Source: Clostridia bacterium
Lineage (GTDB): Bacteria; Bacillota_A; Clostridia; Christensenellales; Aristaeellaceae
Assembly (NCBI GenBank): GCA_017412025.1
Contig: JAFQOY010000178.1
Span: 1 to 25,404 of the forward strand
Direction of reading: 5' to 3'
DNA: 25,404 bases
The notes under the pieces: generated by a model
Database searches by the model: none
Seen by the model: the letters and a program-made list of their open reading frames with translations, nothing else
What the model was told of the DNA's origin: nothing
In this document: in pieces, positions 22,667 to 25,404 of the stretch
Position numbering within the stretch: position 1 is the first letter of the stretch
Layout of the letters: every line of letters starts with the position of its first letter
Program-made: the position numbers and the translations under genes

Positions 22667-22706
22667 CTGCGGCGCTTCCCGTTTGGGAAGCGCCGCAGTT
22701 TTCTTT
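22667..22706 (+). terminator. Strong terminator of the sensory hydrogenase operon
   Basis: CTGCGGCGCTTCCC and GGGAAGCGCCGCAG form a perfect 14-bp stem with a GTTT loop, followed by TTTTCTTT. It closes the plus-strand operon 21 bp after the group B hydrogenase stop. Confidence 0.95.
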
Positions 22707-22716
22707 ATCCTGTACA

Positions 22717-22744
22717 GAAAAAGCCATGCCCGAAGGCATGGCTT
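22717..22744 (-). terminator. Terminator of the hnd operon (minus strand)
   Basis: AAGCCATGCC and GGCATGGCTT form a perfect 10-bp stem with a 4-base loop; read on the minus strand it is followed by TTTTTC. It lies about 33 bp past the hndD stop, back to back with the plus-strand terminator. Confidence 0.9.
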
Positions 22745-22768
22745 GATTGGCTTAATTGGCTTGATTCC
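22742..22768. repeat. Three 9-bp tandem repeats
   Basis: CTTGATTGG, CTTAATTGG and CTTGATTCC follow one another between the hndD stop and its terminator. The second unit differs by one base and the third by two. It is too short to suggest more than local slippage. Confidence 0.6.
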
Positions 22769-22777
22769 ACTTTCCGA

Positions 22778-24517
22778 TTACTTTTTGGAACGATCGGTGT
22801 AGTGGGTGTGCAGCAGCTCGTGCGCCTTATGGCTGTTCGGCTCGCCGAGGAACTCCTTGTAGAGCTTCTGGATGTCCGGATTCTCATGGGACTTGCGGAT
22901 GGTCTTCGCCTCATCCTCGGCGTACAGGCCCGCAGCGCGCGCAGCACGCGGATCAACGTCAAGACGCTTGAACGCCTCGACGATCGGCTGGCCGCCGCCG
23001 TTGACGCAGCCGCCCGGGCAGGCCATGACCTCGACGAAGGCATAGTCCGCTTCGCCGGCCTTGATGCGCTGGATGAGCTCCTTGGCAGCGCCGGTGCTGT
23101 GCGCAACGGCCGCCTTGATCTCAATGCCGCCAAGGGTAACGGTCGCTTCCTTGATGCCCTCAAGGCCGCGGACAGCCTGATACTCGACATTCTCCAGGGA
23201 CTTGCCCTCCAGAACGTCCGCAGCGGTACGCAGCGCGGCTTCCATAACGCCGCCGGTCGCGCCGAAGATCGGCGCAGCGCCGGTGGACTGGGCAACCAGC
23301 TCGTCAAAGCACTCCTCGTCCGGCAGCTTGGTGAACTCGATGCGCGCCTGACGGATCATGCGGGCAAGCTCGCGGGTGGTGATAGAGATATCCACAGCAC
23401 GCATGCCGTCGACTTCCATCTCCGGACGGGCAGCCTCAAACTTCTTGGAGGTACACGGCATGACCGCGACAACCACGATGTTCCTGGGATCAATGCCGGC
23501 CTTCTCAGCGTAGTAGGTCTTGATGATCGCGCCTTCCATCTGCATCGGGGACTTGCAGGTAGACAGGTTCGGCAGCATCTCCGGGAAGTTGTGCTCAACG
23601 TACTTGATCCAGCCCGGAGAGCAGGAGGTGAACATCGGCAGCACGCCGCCGTTCTTGACGCGGCTGAGCAGCTCGGCAGCCTCTTCCATGATGGTGAGGT
23701 CAGCGCCGAAATCGGTGTCAAACACCTTGTCAAATCCGAGACGCTTGAGCGCCTGGGACATCTTGCCGGTCACGCGGGTGCCGATCGGCATGCCGAACTC
23801 TTCTCCCAGCGCCACGCGGACGGCCGGAGCCGGCTGCACGACGACGAACTTCTCCGGATCGGAGATGGCGTCCCATACCTTGTCGGTGTCGTCCTTCTCG
23901 CGCAGAGCGCCGACCGGACAGGAAGTGATGCACTGGCCGCAGAAGACGCAGTTGGTCTCCAGGATGTTCTTCTCAAACGCCGGAGCGATGATGGTCTTGA
24001 AGCCGCGGTTCACAGCGCCGATCGCGCCGATCTTCTGCACATTGCGGCAGACGGACACGCAGCGGCGGCACAGGATGCACTTGTTCGGGTCGCGGACGAT
24101 GGACGGGGAGAAGGTGTCGAGCGGATACTCGATGTTCTTGCCGTCAAACTTGCTCTCGTCAACGCCGAGCTCCTTGGCCAGCGCCTGCAGCTCGCAGTTC
24201 TGGCTGCGCACGCAGGAGAGGCACTTACGCTCGTGGTTGGAAAGGATCAATTCCAGAACGGACTTGCGGGCGGCGCGGACGGCCGGGGTATTGGTCTTGA
24301 CGACCATGCCCTCGGAAACCGGCATCACGCAGGCAGCGGCCAGCGCGCGGGCGCCGACGTCCACCACGCACATGCGGCAGGCGCCGATCTCGTTGATGTC
24401 CTTGAGCCAGCAGAGCGTCGGGATCTTGATGCCGGCGGCATGAGCCGCCTTCAGAACGGTCGTGCCGGCTTCAACGGAAACCTTCACGCCATCGATAGTC
24501 AAATTAACCATTGCCAT
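22778..24517 (-). CDS. hndD: NAD-linked [FeFe]-hydrogenase catalytic subunit (HndD/HydA)
   Basis: The 579-aa product has the full layout of the large catalytic subunit. An N-terminal [2Fe-2S] domain (C36, C47, C50, C63) is followed by a His-ligated [4Fe-4S] (H95, C99, C102, C108) and two [4Fe-4S] motifs (C147/150/153/157 and C190/193/196/200). The H-cluster domain has L1 FTSCSPGW (297-303), L2 VMPCTSKKFEA (C355) and L3 EVMACPGGCVNGGGQP (C500, C504). A small-subunit-like C-terminal helical region ends in KSHENPDIQKLYKEFLGEP. It makes or oxidises H2, and with hndC, hndA and hndB would couple to NAD(H) and probably ferredoxin. L1 has one Cys where the usual motif has two. hndC lies 27 bp upstream in the same operon. 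Confidence 0.95.
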   Translation of the reverse strand: MAMVNLTIDGVKVSVEAGTTVLKAAHAAGIKIPTLCWLKDINEIGACRMCVVDVGARALAAACVMPVSEGMVVKTNTPAVRAARKSVLELILSNHERKCLSCVRSQNCELQALAKELGVDESKFDGKNIEYPLDTFSPSIVRDPNKCILCRRCVSVCRNVQKIGAIGAVNRGFKTIIAPAFEKNILETNCVFCGQCITSCPVGALREKDDTDKVWDAISDPEKFVVVQPAPAVRVALGEEFGMPIGTRVTGKMSQALKRLGFDKVFDTDFGADLTIMEEAAELLSRVKNGGVLPMFTSCSPGWIKYVEHNFPEMLPNLSTCKSPMQMEGAIIKTYYAEKAGIDPRNIVVVAVMPCTSKKFEAARPEMEVDGMRAVDISITTRELARMIRQARIEFTKLPDEECFDELVAQSTGAAPIFGATGGVMEAALRTAADVLEGKSLENVEYQAVRGLEGIKEATVTLGGIEIKAAVAHSTGAAKELIQRIKAGEADYAFVEVMACPGGCVNGGGQPIVEAFKRLDVDPRAARAAGLYAEDEAKTIRKSHENPDIQKLYKEFLGEPNSHKAHELLHTHYTDRSKK

Positions 24518-24544
24518 GTTGCTTTCTCACTCCTTCTGGCTTTA

Positions 24545-25404
24545 TCAGGACCTGGTAATCGCGCCGAACTTGCACTTCTCCATGCACGCGCCGCACTTGA
24601 GGCACTTGCTGGTATCGATGACGTGCGGCTCGCGGACCTTGCCCATGATGCAGTTCGCCGGGCAGTTGCGGGCGCAGAGCGTACAGCCCTTGCACTTGTC
24701 CGGATCGATCTTGTAGGTCAGCAGCTTCTTGCAGTGGCCGGCCGGGCAGCGCTTCTCGTAGATATGCGCCTCATACTCATGACGGAAGTACTTGAGGGTG
24801 GACAGCACCGGGTTCGGCGCAGTCTGGCCCAGGCCGCACAGCGCGGTGGTCTTGATGGTGTTGGCCAGATTCTCCAGCTTCTCGATATCGCCGTCCTCGC
24901 CCTTGCCCTCGACGATGCGCTCGAGGATCTCGAGCATGCGCTTGGTGCCGATACGGCACGGCGCGCACTTGCCGCAGGACTCGTCAACCGTGAAGTCGAG
25001 GAAGAAGCGGGCGATATCGACCATGCAGTTGTCCTCGTCCATGACGATCATACCGCCGGAGCCCATCATGGAGCCGATGGCGGTCAGGTTGTCATAGTCG
25101 ATCTTGACGTCCAGATGGCTCGCCGGAATGCAGCCGCCGGACGGGCCGCCGGTCTGCGCAGCCTTGAACTTCTTGCCGTTCGGGCAGCCGCCGCCGATGT
25201 CATAGATGATCTCACGCAGGGTGGTGCCCATCGGGACCTCGACGAGGCCGGTGTTGTTGATCTTGCCGCCCAGAGCGAACACCTTGGTACCCTTGGATCT
25301 CTCGGTACCCATGGAGGCGAACCATTCTGCGCCGCGAAGAATGATCTGCGGCACATTGGCGAAGGTTTCCACGTTGTTTTCGACGGTGGGGCTGGCGAAC
25401 AGAC
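24545..25404 (-). CDS. hndC: NAD-linked hydrogenase NuoF-like subunit (HndC/HydB), 5' part outside window
   Basis: The frame runs to the window edge. The codons before the first in-frame GTG (25372) read [10 protein letters not shown], continuous with the NuoF-family [15 protein letters not shown], so the gene begins outside. The visible part, about 286 aa, covers the end of the FMN/NADH-binding region, the [21 protein letters not shown] segment, the single [4Fe-4S] motif [12 protein letters not shown] with its distal Cys in ALCGLGQ, and a C-terminal pair of [4Fe-4S] ferredoxin motifs ([12 protein letters not shown] and [11 protein letters not shown]). It oxidises or reduces NAD(H) and passes electrons to HndD. 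The missing hndA/hndB-type genes would be expected just beyond the right edge. Confidence 0.94.
   Translation of the reverse strand, partial: LFASPTVENNVETFANVPQIILRGAEWFASMGTERSKGTKVFALGGKINNTGLVEVPMGTTLREIIYDIGGGCPNGKKFKAAQTGGPSGGCIPASHLDVKIDYDNLTAIGSMMGSGGMIVMDEDNCMVDIARFFLDFTVDESCGKCAPCRIGTKRMLEILERIVEGKGEDGDIEKLENLANTIKTTALCGLGQTAPNPVLSTLKYFRHEYEAHIYEKRCPAGHCKKLLTYKIDPDKCKGCTLCARNCPANCIMGKVREPHVIDTSKCLKCGACMEKCKFGAITRS

Overview
The window is GC-rich DNA from a strictly anaerobic, fermentative member of the Bacillota, most likely a Clostridia-type gut or rumen lineage. The reasons are the two [FeFe]-hydrogenase loci (one NAD-linked), a SpoIIE-type phosphatase, an FMN riboswitch driving an ECF-type riboflavin S component, System II cytochrome c maturation and strong AGGAGG ribosome sites. 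I cannot name a genus. Genes are dense, and no tRNA, rRNA, CRISPR array, insertion sequence or prophage was seen.

Layout. (1) 1-1800, plus strand: the end of a multi-helix membrane protein with a DUF4129-like tail, a secreted Cys-rich SH3-like protein, and a terminator. (2) 1826-8730, minus strand: a catabolic locus with a ketopantoate-reductase-like enzyme, a GntR/FCD regulator, a three-part TRAP transporter (dctP, dctQ, dctM), an FGGY kinase and an HpcH/HpaI aldolase. Three TGT-N2-ACA boxes, spaced exactly 21 bp apart, sit on the regulator's promoter. (3) 8772-12300: nrfA (pentaheme ammonia-forming nitrite reductase), resB and ccsA on the minus strand, divergent from a Crp/Fnr-family regulator. 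A GTTG-N6-CAAC site lies about 41.5 bp upstream of the predicted nrfA start. (4) 13025-16150, plus strand: a voltage-sensor ion-channel gene that lacks its pore, then rnz and cca (tRNA 3'-end processing). (5) 16172-17613: FMN riboswitch, ribU and an FMN-binding split-barrel protein. (6) 17705-22706, plus strand: two tandem [2Fe-2S] ferredoxins, a sensory PAS-containing [FeFe]-hydrogenase homologue, a SpoIIE-type phosphatase with an unassigned C-terminal domain, and a group B-type [FeFe]-hydrogenase. (7) 22717-25404, minus strand: hndD and the 3' part of hndC, convergent on region 6.

How they work together. Regions 6 and 7 form a hydrogen-metabolism island. The hndC/hndD products would make or consume H2 with NAD(H), probably with ferredoxin. 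The opposite operon looks like a sensor (hydrogenase-like receptor plus PAS), an output enzyme (PP2C phosphatase) and a second hydrogenase. Region 3 is a respiratory or detoxifying nitrite-to-ammonium branch with its own haem-attachment machinery but no nrfH in view. Region 2 looks like uptake and aldol cleavage of an unidentified sugar acid or related carboxylate.

The most interesting points are the sensory-hydrogenase/phosphatase operon, the pore-less channel with a terminator in its coding end, the phased GntR boxes, and the nrfA/Crp-Fnr control region.
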